This document shows, one piece after another, positions 1 through 8,374 of a DNA stretch of 32,967 nucleotides (the first letter of the stretch is position 1; each line of letters opens with the position of its first letter). The position numbers were made by a program, and so were the translations under genes. The notes below the pieces were generated by a model, which was not told the DNA's origin, did no database searches, and saw only the letters and a list, made by a program, of their open reading frames with translations. Source of the stretch: Methylococcaceae bacterium (GTDB lineage: Bacteria; Pseudomonadota; Gammaproteobacteria; Methylococcales; Methylomonadaceae); NCBI GenBank assembly GCA_005779525.1, contig SXIZ01000196.1, positions 1-32,967 of the forward strand, written 5' to 3'.

Positions 1-103
1 ACTTAAAATCCCTTGTCAAATGTTTTTATCAGGAAGGGTAAAAACTACGTTTTACTTATCATCCCCAAAAAAACCGCCTCGCCTTATCCTTAGCGAGCCG
101 CCC

Positions 104-131
104 ATTATAGGGCTTTTTAAATTCCTGTCAA
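104..131 (-). promoter_or_regulatory. Near-consensus sigma70 promoter, probable rRNA-operon P1
   Basis: On the minus strand there is a perfect -35 hexamer TTGACA (126-131) and a perfect -10 hexamer TATAAT (104-109), separated by 16 bases. The -10 is followed by the GC-rich discriminator GGGCGGC. AT-rich sequence resembling an UP element lies just upstream (132-160). Such a combination is typical of stringently controlled rRNA P1 promoters, and in many gammaproteobacteria an rRNA operon follows tyrS. A second TTGACA at 15-20, also on the minus strand, could be the -35 of a P2 whose -10 falls outside the window. The rRNA itself is not in the window, so the target is inferred. Confidence 0.6.
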
Positions 132-234
132 CACAAAACTTAAAATCAAAGCATTTAATCGATAAATTTCCCGCTTAGCATTCTATATTATTGATCAATA
201 TATACTTAGTATTTCGAAACAAAACGCTATATCT

Positions 235-1428
235 TTACACCTTAATTTTAACTTTTGCAAATTTACGCTTACCCACTTGAAACACATGTACCGAACCCAC
301 ATCTAAGTGCAGTTTGGCATCTTCAATTTTTTCTCCATCTATTTTTACCCCACCCTGCTTAATCATACGTAACGACTCCGAAGTGCTTTCAGTCAGACCT
401 GCATCTTTAAGTAAATTTGCTATTGCAATACCTGTTGCACTGACAAGCTCAACTTCCGCTATGTTATCGGGTATGGCATTACGCTGAAACTTTGTCTCAA
501 AATCCAACAAAGCCTGCTCAGCAGCTTGCTGACTATGAAAGCGGGCAATAATTTCTTGCGCCAACATTACTTTGCAATTTCTGGGATTCATTCCATTTTG
601 ACAGGCACTTTGCAAATCTTTGATTTCCACCAAAGGCTTATAACTAAGCAATTCAAAATATCGCCACATTAATTCATCGGAGATAGACATAATTTTGCCA
701 AACATATCATTAGGCGCATCTGCAATTCCAACATAATTACCTAAAGATTTGGACATTTTTTGCACTCCATCCAATCCTTCTAATATAGGCATAGTCAATA
801 CCACCTGCGGCGCCTGACCATATACCTCTTGCAGTTGCCTACCCACTAACAAATTAAATTTTTGATCTGTCCCACCCAGTTCAACATCTGCTTTTAATGC
901 AACCGAGTCATACCCCTGAATCAAAGGATATAAAAACTCATGGATAGCAATAGGCTGCCCACCTTTAAATCTTTTAGAAAAGTCATCCCGCTCCAACATT
1001 CTGGCAACCGTATGCTTTGCCGCCAATTGTATCAATTGCGCGGGACTCATGGCCTCCATCCACTGGGAATTAAAAACCACTTCGGTTTTATCAGGGTCCA
1101 ATATTTTGAATACCTGCTCCTGATAAGTCTTAGCATTGATCAACACCTCCTCTTTAGTCAATGGCTTGCGAGTGATATTCTTTCCCGTCGGATCACCTAT
1201 CATTCCGGTAAAATCCCCTATTAAAAATAGAATATGGTGACCCAAATCTTGAAATTGCTTTAATTTGTTAATCAGCACTGTGTGCCCTAACTGCAAATCT
1301 GGCGCGGTAGGATCAAAACCAGCCTTAATTCTTAAGGGTCTTCCTTCCTGTAACTTTTTCAACAAGACCTCTTCAATCAAAATCTCTTCAGAACCACGGC
1401 GTATCTGCTCTAATTGCTGATCTTGCAT
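235..1428 (-). CDS. tyrS: Tyrosyl-tRNA synthetase
   Basis: This cytoplasmic class I aminoacyl-tRNA synthetase charges tRNA-Tyr with tyrosine. The 397-residue length fits the TyrRZ-type bacterial enzymes. The HIGH-equivalent LGHT is at residues 47-50 and the signature KMSKS at 224-228. The catalytic Rossmann domain fills about the first 250 residues, and an S4-type RNA-binding domain occupies roughly 335-397 (SLRMIKQGGVKIDG region). It starts at an ATG and is divergent from the M23 peptidase gene. No T-box leader and no obvious terminator are visible. Downstream lies a strong rRNA-like promoter on the same strand. Confidence 0.97.
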   Translation of the reverse strand: MQDQQLEQIRRGSEEILIEEVLLKKLQEGRPLRIKAGFDPTAPDLQLGHTVLINKLKQFQDLGHHILFLIGDFTGMIGDPTGKNITRKPLTKEEVLINAKTYQEQVFKILDPDKTEVVFNSQWMEAMSPAQLIQLAAKHTVARMLERDDFSKRFKGGQPIAIHEFLYPLIQGYDSVALKADVELGGTDQKFNLLVGRQLQEVYGQAPQVVLTMPILEGLDGVQKMSKSLGNYVGIADAPNDMFGKIMSISDELMWRYFELLSYKPLVEIKDLQSACQNGMNPRNCKVMLAQEIIARFHSQQAAEQALLDFETKFQRNAIPDNIAEVELVSATGIAIANLLKDAGLTESTSESLRMIKQGGVKIDGEKIEDAKLHLDVGSVHVFQVGKRKFAKVKIKV

Positions 1429-1562
1429 TACATTTTTTCCTTTAGGTTTATTATATTTATGATTTGTGTTGGCGATTAATCTGCTCTACAAAAGCAAAAA
1501 ACAGCATTATTATTAGCCAAAATTAAAAAAATAACTTACACTTCGATCATAATTTTAAATTG

Positions 1563-2903
1563 ATGGTCGATAATATTGTGAAAAACTTATATAAATCATT
1601 GTTTATAGGGGTTGGGACGGCCCTGATTACAAGTGCGACATTAGCACTTGCCGACTCAAACGCCCGATCGAGTCAGAATATTAATGCTGCAATCAAGCCT
1701 TTGATACTTGCAGAAGCAGATATCAATGAAGATGATGCAAACTTGGACACCGATAAGGACATTATAACTCGCCATAATACGTCTACCACAAGAGACAAAT
1801 TTATAAGTTATAAAATCAAAGAGGGTGACAGTCTTTCTACCATCTTCATTGACCTCGGTTTAAGCACTTACGATCTACAAAAAATTCTCCACAACCGTAA
1901 GTTTGGGCATGAATTTACTGATTTGGAAGTCGGTAAAATCCTTAATTTTAAAATCAATTCACGCAACCAACTGAACGAATTAAGTTATCTGCTCGATGCA
2001 GGTCAGACCGTATCTGCTACCCGGCATATCAATGATTTCAATATCAGTAGCAGCACTAATCAACTAAATACTCGCTACGCAACCGCCCACGTTGTAATCA
2101 ATTCTTCTTTGGAAAAAGCCGGCAAAAATGCGGGACTTTCTTATGAGCTTACCAATAAGCTGGCTGAGATTTTTGCCTGGGACATTGATTTCGCACAAAA
2201 TTTACAGCCAAACGATCAATTTACGGTTGTGTATGAGCAAAAATTATCGGGCAAAAAAGTTGTTGGGACAGGGGATATTGTTGCTGCCGAGTTTATTAAC
2301 CAAGGTGAAAGCCACCAAGCTGTGCGCTTTATTGACGATGAAGGTAATGTAAATTATTTATCCCCTAAAGGTGAAGGCTTACGTAAGGCATTTCTAAGTG
2401 CTCCACTGGAATACGCCAAAATCAGCTCACAATTTTCCACACACCGAAATCACCCGATTCTCAATAGAATTCGAGCCCATAAAGGTGTTGATTATGCCGC
2501 CAGTACCGGAACTCCTGTCAGGTCAACGGGTGATGGCAAAATAACCTACCAAGGAATTAAAGGCGGATATGGTCAAGTAGTCACTGTAGACCATGGACAC
2601 GGCTATGCGACGCTTTACGCTCATCTCTCTAAATTTCAATCGGATTTACAAGAGGGTGATAACGTTAAGCAAGGTCAAATAATTGGCTATGTTGGGCGGA
2701 CAGGTTTAGCCACAGGCCCTCATTTACATTATGAGTTTTTAGTTAATGGCGAACATCAAGATCCTTTGACGGTAAAACTTACCGACGCTATGCCAATTGA
2801 TAAGTCATTAATGGCTAGTTTTAAAGCACAAACGCGCCCGCTACTAGCACAATTAGAACAAGCAAAATCGACCATGTTAGCTAAAAATTCGCGTGAAGAG
2901 TAA
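1563..2903 (+). CDS. mepM: M23 family murein DD-endopeptidase (MepM-like)
   Basis: This is an envelope peptidoglycan hydrolase that would cut peptide cross-links during wall growth. The N-terminus has one hydrophobic segment (residues about 13-31), a signal peptide or anchor. An OapA/LysM-like domain follows (about 83-140, YKIKEGDSLSTIF). The C-terminal LytM domain (about 300-405) has an intact zinc site: HKGVD (H307, D311), AHLS (H355) and HLH (H388, H390). The open frame begins at a TTG (1560), but the ATG directly after it is the more likely start. The neighbour relation with tyrS is conserved in gammaproteobacteria. The symbol rests on domain order and context; it is a paralogue-rich family. 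Confidence 0.85.
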   Translation: MVDNIVKNLYKSLFIGVGTALITSATLALADSNARSSQNINAAIKPLILAEADINEDDANLDTDKDIITRHNTSTTRDKFISYKIKEGDSLSTIFIDLGLSTYDLQKILHNRKFGHEFTDLEVGKILNFKINSRNQLNELSYLLDAGQTVSATRHINDFNISSSTNQLNTRYATAHVVINSSLEKAGKNAGLSYELTNKLAEIFAWDIDFAQNLQPNDQFTVVYEQKLSGKKVVGTGDIVAAEFINQGESHQAVRFIDDEGNVNYLSPKGEGLRKAFLSAPLEYAKISSQFSTHRNHPILNRIRAHKGVDYAASTGTPVRSTGDGKITYQGIKGGYGQVVTVDHGHGYATLYAHLSKFQSDLQEGDNVKQGQIIGYVGRTGLATGPHLHYEFLVNGEHQDPLTVKLTDAMPIDKSLMASFKAQTRPLLAQLEQAKSTMLAKNSREE

Positions 2904-2951
2904 GCATTCGCTTACTATTTAAAGTAATAGTTAAAAAACTCAAGACAGGCC

Positions 2952-3647
2952 TTATGGTGAAGGTAATGTTTTTTGATCTGACAAACTTGCTATAAAGTCA
3001 TTGGCTTCTGCAATAATAATTTCCATAACTTGAATTAATTGCGAAATATCCATACCTATTTCAACAAACTCATGTTGGATAGCCGCAATAGCCTGGGCAT
3101 TCAAGTTATGTTTTAAAAATAATACCTGATCTCTAAAAGCCGCCAACACGGGTTGTATTCTGTCTTCTGCCCGCGTAAGGGCCTTGGACAAGCGCAAATA
3201 TCTTTGCCGCGAAACTTTAAGCTGTTGTCGACTTGCCGCTCTCAAGGTTCTGTTACTGTATTGTTCTAACTCTACTTCCCATTCGTCAAATAAAGCTGTA
3301 CTGACTTCATCTATTACCCGGATTCTGTTTCTAACCAGCTCAGCCTTATTTTGACAGGCATCAAACTGACGCTTCAGTAGATGATATTTATTCTCTAAAC
3401 TCCCACCTTCAACACTCACGATAGACTTAAATTTCTGCAAAGCGTCTTGAAACTGGTCTCGCGTTTCCTGTAAATTTACACATGCTTGGCTCACCTCATA
3501 CACTACAATTTCTCTTTTAGGCTCCCCTAAAGTCTCGCGCGTACGGTAATATAAATCTCTCGCTTTTTGCCCAAAGAATTGGGTAATAATTTTTGTAGCT
3601 TTTTCCGCTATCCCGAGTTCGTCGAATATCGATTTTTTATCCGCCAT
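2952..3647 (-). CDS. DUF2959 family protein
   Basis: A 231-residue, mainly helical, charged protein. It matches the DUF2959 pattern I know: EVSQACVNLQETRDQF near the start, ALFDEWEVELEQY in the middle, and VLFLKHNLNAQAI near the end. Long amphipathic helices suggest coiled coils. Members of this family usually carry a lipoprotein signal, but here the N-terminus (MADKKSIFDELG) is soluble with no lipobox, so it may be cytoplasmic. It starts 16 bases after the kinase gene and is probably co-transcribed with it and pabB. The function is unknown. Confidence 0.8.
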   Translation of the reverse strand: MADKKSIFDELGIAEKATKIITQFFGQKARDLYYRTRETLGEPKREIVVYEVSQACVNLQETRDQFQDALQKFKSIVSVEGGSLENKYHLLKRQFDACQNKAELVRNRIRVIDEVSTALFDEWEVELEQYSNRTLRAASRQQLKVSRQRYLRLSKALTRAEDRIQPVLAAFRDQVLFLKHNLNAQAIAAIQHEFVEIGMDISQLIQVMEIIIAEANDFIASLSDQKTLPSP

Positions 3648-3663
3648 TTTGCCCGCCTGTTAT

Positions 3664-4233
3664 CTACGCCCAAACCCTACTGAGAAAATCACCGCTATGC
3701 ACGACAGTGATGTTATTTTTAAACTCATTGGCGTAGCGCATAAAAGCAGCATCTAAAATTCCATCAGCCACTAAATCTATTAAACTAGCCCCCATGGGTA
3801 TTTTTGCAGCCTTGACTATAATAATTTCGCCCACCGCTAACCGTGTACCCAACCAGACTGCCAAGCTATCCGAAGTAATCGCCCAGCTTGCAGGCAACGC
3901 ATAGGCATTCAATAACTCTATTTCTGGCCACCAAATGATGACACCTGCTGAGGAAATATTTAGTTCCGCCAAATTCTTAATCAGCCGCCAGTTTGGCTGC
4001 ATGGCGTTTATAAGTAGCGCCATTTGTTGCATGGCTAGAATTGCCATATGATGAGCAACAACATCATTAAAATGCCATTGCTGTTGTGCTAAGCGCACTT
4101 GATCTGCAAAGCCGCCCCCGCCCGGGACAATAATCACAGGCTGCGAACCTCGTTCCTGCGCTGCAATATGTTCGATACATGAGCGTAATCGATCATCATG
4201 ACTTAAACTACCGCCCAATTTAACGATCTTCAT
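3664..4233 (-). CDS. Amino acid kinase family protein, MfnE-like
   Basis: A short (189 aa) member of the aspartate/glutamate/uridylate kinase fold. It begins MKIVKLGGSLS (phosphate-binding loop) and has the glycine-rich IIVPGGGGFAD stretch at about residues 34-44. The C-terminal part VVHSGDFLSRV closes the fold. MfnE of methanogens, a kinase of this fold, phosphorylates an aminomethylfuran-methanol phosphate during methanofuran synthesis, and methylotroph homologues are thought to serve methylofuran. The start codon overlaps the end of pabB by 14 bases, and fae lies upstream on the same strand, supporting a role in C1-carrier synthesis. The substrate is inferred from family and context; a carbamate or acetylglutamate kinase is unlikely at this length. 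Confidence 0.75.
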   Translation of the reverse strand: MKIVKLGGSLSHDDRLRSCIEHIAAQERGSQPVIIVPGGGGFADQVRLAQQQWHFNDVVAHHMAILAMQQMALLINAMQPNWRLIKNLAELNISSAGVIIWWPEIELLNAYALPASWAITSDSLAVWLGTRLAVGEIIIVKAAKIPMGASLIDLVADGILDAAFMRYANEFKNNITVVHSGDFLSRVWA

Positions 4234-5599
4234 CCTGCATTAACCGCAATAACCTTAATAAAGCATCCGCTTTATCGAAACTTTCTTGAAATTCGTCCGC
4301 CATGACCGAATCATTCACAATACCGCCGCCCGCCCAACACCGAATAGTCTCTGCAGATGTTACCAGAGTTCTGATAGCAATGTTGGTATCCATATTGCCA
4401 TTAAAGCCGATATAACCAATTGCGCCACAATATACTCCGCGACGATGCGGCTCTAACTCTTCTATTATTTCCATCGCTCGAATTTTGGGCGCCCCAGTAA
4501 TCGAGCCCCCGGGGAAACAACTACGTAACAAATCCAATGCATGCTGATCCACATCTAACACACCTGTGATAGTACTCACCAAATGATGCACCGTTGCATA
4601 GCTTTCCACGGCGAATAATTCTGGCACTTTCACGGAACCCGCGCGACAGTTTTTTCCAATATCATTACGCAGCAAGTCTACAATCATGACGTTTTCTGCC
4701 CGGTCCTTAGGACTGCTACTCAAGTTTTCTAGTTGCTGCTGATCTTCTAGCGAGTCAAGTTTTCGTGGACGCGTGCCTTTGATCGGCTTTGTTTGCACTT
4801 GTCCGTCCGTCACAGATAAAAACCGCTCTGGAGATGAACATAAAACTTGTGCAAACGGATTATTTAAATATGCACCAAAAGGCGCTGGATTTAATTTACG
4901 TAATTCACGATAAGCGTACCAAGGATCCCCCGAGCAATTCGCTTCAAAGCGTTGCGCCAGATTAACCTGATAGCAATCACCTTCCTTTAAGTAATTTTTA
5001 ATCTTATCAAATGCGCACGCATACTGATCGGCGGTCATATTACTGCAAATATCTCCAGTCACCTGAAATTTCACTAGTGATACTGGTTGTAATGCACTGA
5101 ATAATCGAATTAACACCATCCATGAGTCATCCAAAATATTCTGCCCCACTAACCAGCTGGTCCGCAGCTGATGATCGACAATCACTGCCCAGGAATAAAT
5201 TCCTATCGCCATTTCCGGAATATGCTCAGCATCCAGTGCACGCGTTGGCAATACTTCAATGCAACGTGCTAAATCATAGCTAAAATAGCCCAGCGCACCT
5301 CCATTAAATGGTAAATGCGTGGTGCTGGTCGCAAACGTTGATAATTCATGCTTAAGTAAGACAAAAGGATCTTGTGTAGAAACTTCCTCTATGCCTGCGC
5401 GGGTAATCGTGGTCTCACCCAATTGAGTCACTAAAGTAACAATCGGGTCACTCGCTAAAATAGCATAACGCCCCTGCTGTGAACCTGGATGACCACTATC
5501 CAAAAATACCGACCATGGCCTATGCACAATACTCTCAAATAAGGCAGAGCTATCTTCAAAATAGGGTAATTGATGTAAGCGTTGAATAGATGGCGACAT
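4220..5599 (-). CDS. pabB: Aminodeoxychorismate synthase component I
   Basis: This enzyme converts chorismate to 4-amino-4-deoxychorismate, the precursor of 4-aminobenzoate, with ammonia supplied by PabA. The chorismate-binding domain carries the PabB-specific PIKGT (residues 275-279 counted from the upstream TTG; Lys277 is the nucleophile). This distinguishes it from TrpE, which has PIAGT. AENVMIVDLLRNDIG and GGSITGAPKIRAMEII are also present. The frame opens at a TTG (5608), but the ATG four codons on (MSPSIQ) is a better start; neither has a clear ribosome binding site. 4-aminobenzoate feeds both folate and methanopterin, so its place beside fae and an MfnE-like kinase makes sense. It overlaps the kinase gene. 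Confidence 0.93.
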   Translation of the reverse strand: MSPSIQRLHQLPYFEDSSALFESIVHRPWSVFLDSGHPGSQQGRYAILASDPIVTLVTQLGETTITRAGIEEVSTQDPFVLLKHELSTFATSTTHLPFNGGALGYFSYDLARCIEVLPTRALDAEHIPEMAIGIYSWAVIVDHQLRTSWLVGQNILDDSWMVLIRLFSALQPVSLVKFQVTGDICSNMTADQYACAFDKIKNYLKEGDCYQVNLAQRFEANCSGDPWYAYRELRKLNPAPFGAYLNNPFAQVLCSSPERFLSVTDGQVQTKPIKGTRPRKLDSLEDQQQLENLSSSPKDRAENVMIVDLLRNDIGKNCRAGSVKVPELFAVESYATVHHLVSTITGVLDVDQHALDLLRSCFPGGSITGAPKIRAMEIIEELEPHRRGVYCGAIGYIGFNGNMDTNIAIRTLVTSAETIRCWAGGGIVNDSVMADEFQESFDKADALLRLLRLMQDEDR

Positions 5600-5864
5600 G
5601 TAAAACAAATGAGTGGCAGTTTATTAAAACTGTTAAAGAATGCAGCAAAGCAACTAAAAGCTTACTATGAAAACGCTAACGCATCCTTATGGATTTTTGA
5701 GTTACCGCATACGGATTCATCAAAATCACTGCGATTAAGTGCGTAAAAAACATGCAAACTTAAACATAATCAACCCTTAGCAATATTCCGCCCTCAGGTT
5801 TCCAAAACAATCAAGCTAAAGAGCTCCATACTACCACTTAAAACAAGTTAGATGAATTTTAGAC
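5600..5864. other. Intergenic region upstream of pabB
   Basis: About 265 bases between the pabB start and the fae terminator. I find no convincing open frame, repeat or RNA structure. It should contain the pabB promoter, because the fae terminator would isolate pabB from fae transcription, but I cannot pick a good -35/-10 pair. Confidence 0.4.
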
Positions 5865-5896
5865 AAAAAAATACCCCGACATGCGGGGTATTTTTT
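5865..5896. terminator. Bidirectional rho-independent terminator after fae
   Basis: A perfect 8-bp stem ATACCCCG/CGGGGTAT (5871-5878 with 5884-5891) encloses a 5-base loop. It is flanked by six A on the left and by a T run to 5896, so it works in either direction. It lies 18 bases past the fae stop codon and should end the abundant fae transcript before pabB. Confidence 0.88.
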
Positions 5897-5913
5897 ACTA
5901 CGATAAAACCAAA

Positions 5914-6429
5914 TTATACGTTGTTAGACGCAAATGGGTGTTTTGCAGTACCTTTTTGTGCAACAACTTCTGCAGCAGTTGGACTGCCAGCAACAGCGCG
6001 TTTGATAGCCGCTTTAGTTGCATCATAGTTGTTTTTCTCAATAGCTGCGTCATCTTCAGCCAACCAGTGAATGAAAACACCAACAGAAATAAACAGATCA
6101 TCTGCTTCGTCTGCAGGAATAGTGCCATCTTCAACAGAATCAGCAACAGCCATAGCAACACCGCGTTGCGCAGGACCAAACATTTGCACAGCTTGTTTAG
6201 CACCTTTAATGGTTACTTTGTTGAAAAGAATAGTTGCTGGTTTAACCAACAGGTTAGGAGCAACTACTGCTAACAAAGTAGAAAAACCATCTTTGTTGTT
6301 AGTTAAAGCATTTGCGAATGCAGATTCTGCAGCAGAACCTCTTGGTCCAATAATTAAGTCGATGTGAGCAACTTCGTTACCGTCACCGTTTAAAGATTCA
6401 CCAACACGCATGTTATTGATTTTAGCCAT
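5914..6429 (-). CDS. fae: Formaldehyde-activating enzyme
   Basis: Fae condenses formaldehyde with tetrahydromethanopterin to give methylene-tetrahydromethanopterin, the entry to formaldehyde oxidation in methylotrophs. It acts in the cytoplasm and is usually very abundant. The 171-residue product fits the family length and shows its hallmark stretches: GDGNEVAHIDLIIGPRGS with the conserved catalytic His (residue 22 here), FNKVTIKGAKQAVQMFGPAQ, IPADEADDL and FIHW. A Shine-Dalgarno-like AAGGGG lies about 9 bases before the ATG. The gene is bounded by a strong terminator and by an inverted repeat upstream, suggesting its own transcription unit. Neighbours are probable cofactor-synthesis genes. 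Confidence 0.97.
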   Translation of the reverse strand: MAKINNMRVGESLNGDGNEVAHIDLIIGPRGSAAESAFANALTNNKDGFSTLLAVVAPNLLVKPATILFNKVTIKGAKQAVQMFGPAQRGVAMAVADSVEDGTIPADEADDLFISVGVFIHWLAEDDAAIEKNNYDATKAAIKRAVAGSPTAAEVVAQKGTAKHPFASNNV

Positions 6430-6477
6430 TCTTGTATTCCCCTTAGGAAGTTTTTTATAGTTTAAATTAACAAATCA

Positions 6478-6514
6478 CTTTAACACCAACATCATAAAGA
6501 GCAAGGTGTTAAAG
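6478..6514. repeat. 10-bp perfect inverted repeat upstream of fae
   Basis: CTTTAACACC (6478-6487) and GGTGTTAAAG (6505-6514) are exact reverse complements with a 17-base spacer. The element lies between the end of the CitG-like gene and the fae start. On the minus strand it is followed by TGATTTG rather than a T run, so it is a poor terminator. A possible fae promoter (TTAAAG, 18 bases, TATAAA) begins inside its downstream arm, so it could be an operator or a 3' stabilising hairpin. Confidence 0.4.
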
Positions 6515-6540
6515 AAATCTTATCAGCTAGTAGTTAAGAA

Positions 6541-7395
6541 TTATCTTGTCGCTAGCCAGCTCATAATCTTAACGGTTAGCACTGTCGCTACCGTCAGATC
6601 AGCGGTCGTACCCGGATTAATTCCTTTACACTTGAACTCGGTATCTAGATCGCTAAATTTAGAAACCAATGACTCAGGTGTTTTAGAATCAAGTAAAACC
6701 TGATCAAGCACCAACATTTGAGCTGCAATCCATGCAGAATGCTGGCCACCATATTTGCGTTCGACATGGCTATCTGGAAATTGACTTAGCAATCCTGTGT
6801 AAACAGCAACCGCCGCCCAATCTTCCATACCCCATCGATTAAGTTGGGTATTATACCTTATTACGCCAAAATCAAAAACATCTTTAAAGTTTGACACATA
6901 TTGCAATGCAATCCGATCTCGCTCTGCCGCCAGCTGCATGGCCTGGAGTAAAGTCATGGTTGCGGGTTGAATCACATCTCCCTGTTCCGCGCTCCCCAGC
7001 CCACCTGGTGCTGCCGCAGTAATCGCCTTAAATACCCAATCAGCATCCTTGACCGAAGTATTCTGTAATACTTCAGTCAAGACAGCTTGATAATTTTGCA
7101 GAACATCGCAACGTAACGCCGCTTCAATCAGAGGTGCACACAGCAATAATATTCCTAAATTCGTATTACAACCTACCGCCGAACGCGTAGCTTGCACCGC
7201 ATAATAAATTCGCTCACCCAGAGTGAGTTCTAAATTCACCAAGTGAGCACTGCTAACTGTAGCACTGATTAAAAAATCTGCAACTTGCATTCCGTGACCC
7301 GCTGCATAAATACTGACATTACCCGGTTTAAAGGCACGTAATTCGAGCGCACAAGCATCACGATAAAATTCTTGAACGAGTTCACGACTATGCAT
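6541..7395 (-). CDS. CitG/triphosphoribosyl-dephospho-CoA synthase family protein
   Basis: A 284-residue protein of the ATP:dephospho-CoA triphosphoribosyltransferase (CitG/MdcB) fold. Visible motifs are FKPGNVSIYAAGHGM at the N-terminus (residues about 21-35), NTNLGILLLCAPL near residue 80 and a terminal NPGTTADL. Methylotrophs carry a CitG-like gene of this type in their methanopterin clusters (Orf5 of Methylobacterium, as I recall), where its exact reaction is not settled. No citrate or malonate decarboxylase genes are nearby, which argues against the classical role. It overlaps the ATP-grasp gene by 8 bases, so the two are translated as a pair. Confidence 0.8.
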   Translation of the reverse strand: MHSRELVQEFYRDACALELRAFKPGNVSIYAAGHGMQVADFLISATVSSAHLVNLELTLGERIYYAVQATRSAVGCNTNLGILLLCAPLIEAALRCDVLQNYQAVLTEVLQNTSVKDADWVFKAITAAAPGGLGSAEQGDVIQPATMTLLQAMQLAAERDRIALQYVSNFKDVFDFGVIRYNTQLNRWGMEDWAAVAVYTGLLSQFPDSHVERKYGGQHSAWIAAQMLVLDQVLLDSKTPESLVSKFSDLDTEFKCKGINPGTTADLTVATVLTVKIMSWLATR

Positions 7396-8302
7396 CGTAG
7401 TGATCTTGCTGGGGATTAAGATAACGATTAATTAAATCGTCAACCATAAGCTGAGCTACGTTAACACACGTTACACTTTGCAAACCTTTCCAGGCAGGGA
7501 TGCTATTAACTTCGATAACTATTGGCATTTCATCTTGGTCCAGCATAATATCGATACCAGCATAATCCATCTCTAAACATTGAGCGGCTTTGACCGCGAG
7601 CTCAGCGATAGCCGTCGAAATATCCAATGCTTCACATCGCGCGCCTCGCGCCACATTATTTAACCAAGAGACTCCTTTACGCCACATCCCTGCGACCGCT
7701 TGACCATTGATGACAAACACACGCATATCTGAAAACTCATGCCCCGCACAGGCTACAAAACGCTGTAAATAGTAAATACCCTGGCTACTGGTTAACCAAA
7801 GTAGATCGGAAGATTTTTCTAAACGGCGAATGCCTTCGCCTTGCGACCCAAACAGCGGTTTAGTGAGCAACATTCGACCTTCAGATAACTCCTGTTCTGC
7901 GACGGCTAAGATAAAATCACGCTCACGATTTACCCAGGTGACTGGCGTAGCAATATCTTGGGTATGCAATAAAAAACTGGTCATGCCTTTATCAACACTT
8001 TTTTCAATCGCTCGCCCATCGTTGTACACTGGCACGCCGAGTAATTTGAGGGCATGCAGTACATCAAGATAAAATACAACTTCTTGCAATGAGCCTCCTG
8101 GCACACCGCGTACAAAAACGGCAGCTGGCAGCTCCTGCTCAAACCCTGGGATAACGACCGGAAACTTATGCGCAGCAATCGCTAAACGGCAAGCCGTCAG
8201 TGAGACATATTCAGCTTGATACCCACGTAAATTAAATGCCAGACAGAGTTGCTTGCCATGCCAACCGGGATCATCTGTAAAAATAGCGATACGTTTAGGC
8301 AT
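7388..8302 (-). CDS. RimK-like ATP-grasp ligase of the methanopterin cluster
   Basis: An ATP-grasp enzyme of the RimK type, which joins a carboxylate (often glutamate) to an amine with ATP. It begins KRIAIFTDDPGWHGKQL and has ATP-binding stretches LLTKPLFGSQGEGI and YLQRFV. The metal-binding end is MDYAGIDIMLDQDEMPIVIEVNSIPAWKGLQ. RimK-like proteins are found in methylotroph methanopterin clusters (Orf17), and MptN of methanogens adds glutamate to methanopterin. The frame opens with a TTG at 8326; I prefer the ATG at 8302, with ATG 8308 also possible, because family similarity starts there and no start has a clear ribosome binding site. The exact substrate is unknown. Confidence 0.82.
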   Translation of the reverse strand: MPKRIAIFTDDPGWHGKQLCLAFNLRGYQAEYVSLTACRLAIAAHKFPVVIPGFEQELPAAVFVRGVPGGSLQEVVFYLDVLHALKLLGVPVYNDGRAIEKSVDKGMTSFLLHTQDIATPVTWVNRERDFILAVAEQELSEGRMLLTKPLFGSQGEGIRRLEKSSDLLWLTSSQGIYYLQRFVACAGHEFSDMRVFVINGQAVAGMWRKGVSWLNNVARGARCEALDISTAIAELAVKAAQCLEMDYAGIDIMLDQDEMPIVIEVNSIPAWKGLQSVTCVNVAQLMVDDLINRYLNPQQDHYDA

Positions 8303-8374
8303 TAACATACCAATCGTAAAGTGCAACTAACTAATAATTCGAATTTTTGCATGCAAGACAAGGTAAGAGAACGA

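Noticed and set aside
189..200. Palindrome TATTGATCAATA downstream of tyrS
   Set aside because: Short, AT-rich and with no second copy; no regulator can be named.
940..1224. 94-codon plus-strand frame opposite tyrS
   Set aside because: Antisense shadow of tyrS with no ribosome binding site.
5881..6367. Plus-strand and alternative minus-strand open frames across fae
   Set aside because: They are shadows of the highly conserved fae gene; their translations are Cys/Asn/Ser-rich or Leu-rich with no family pattern.
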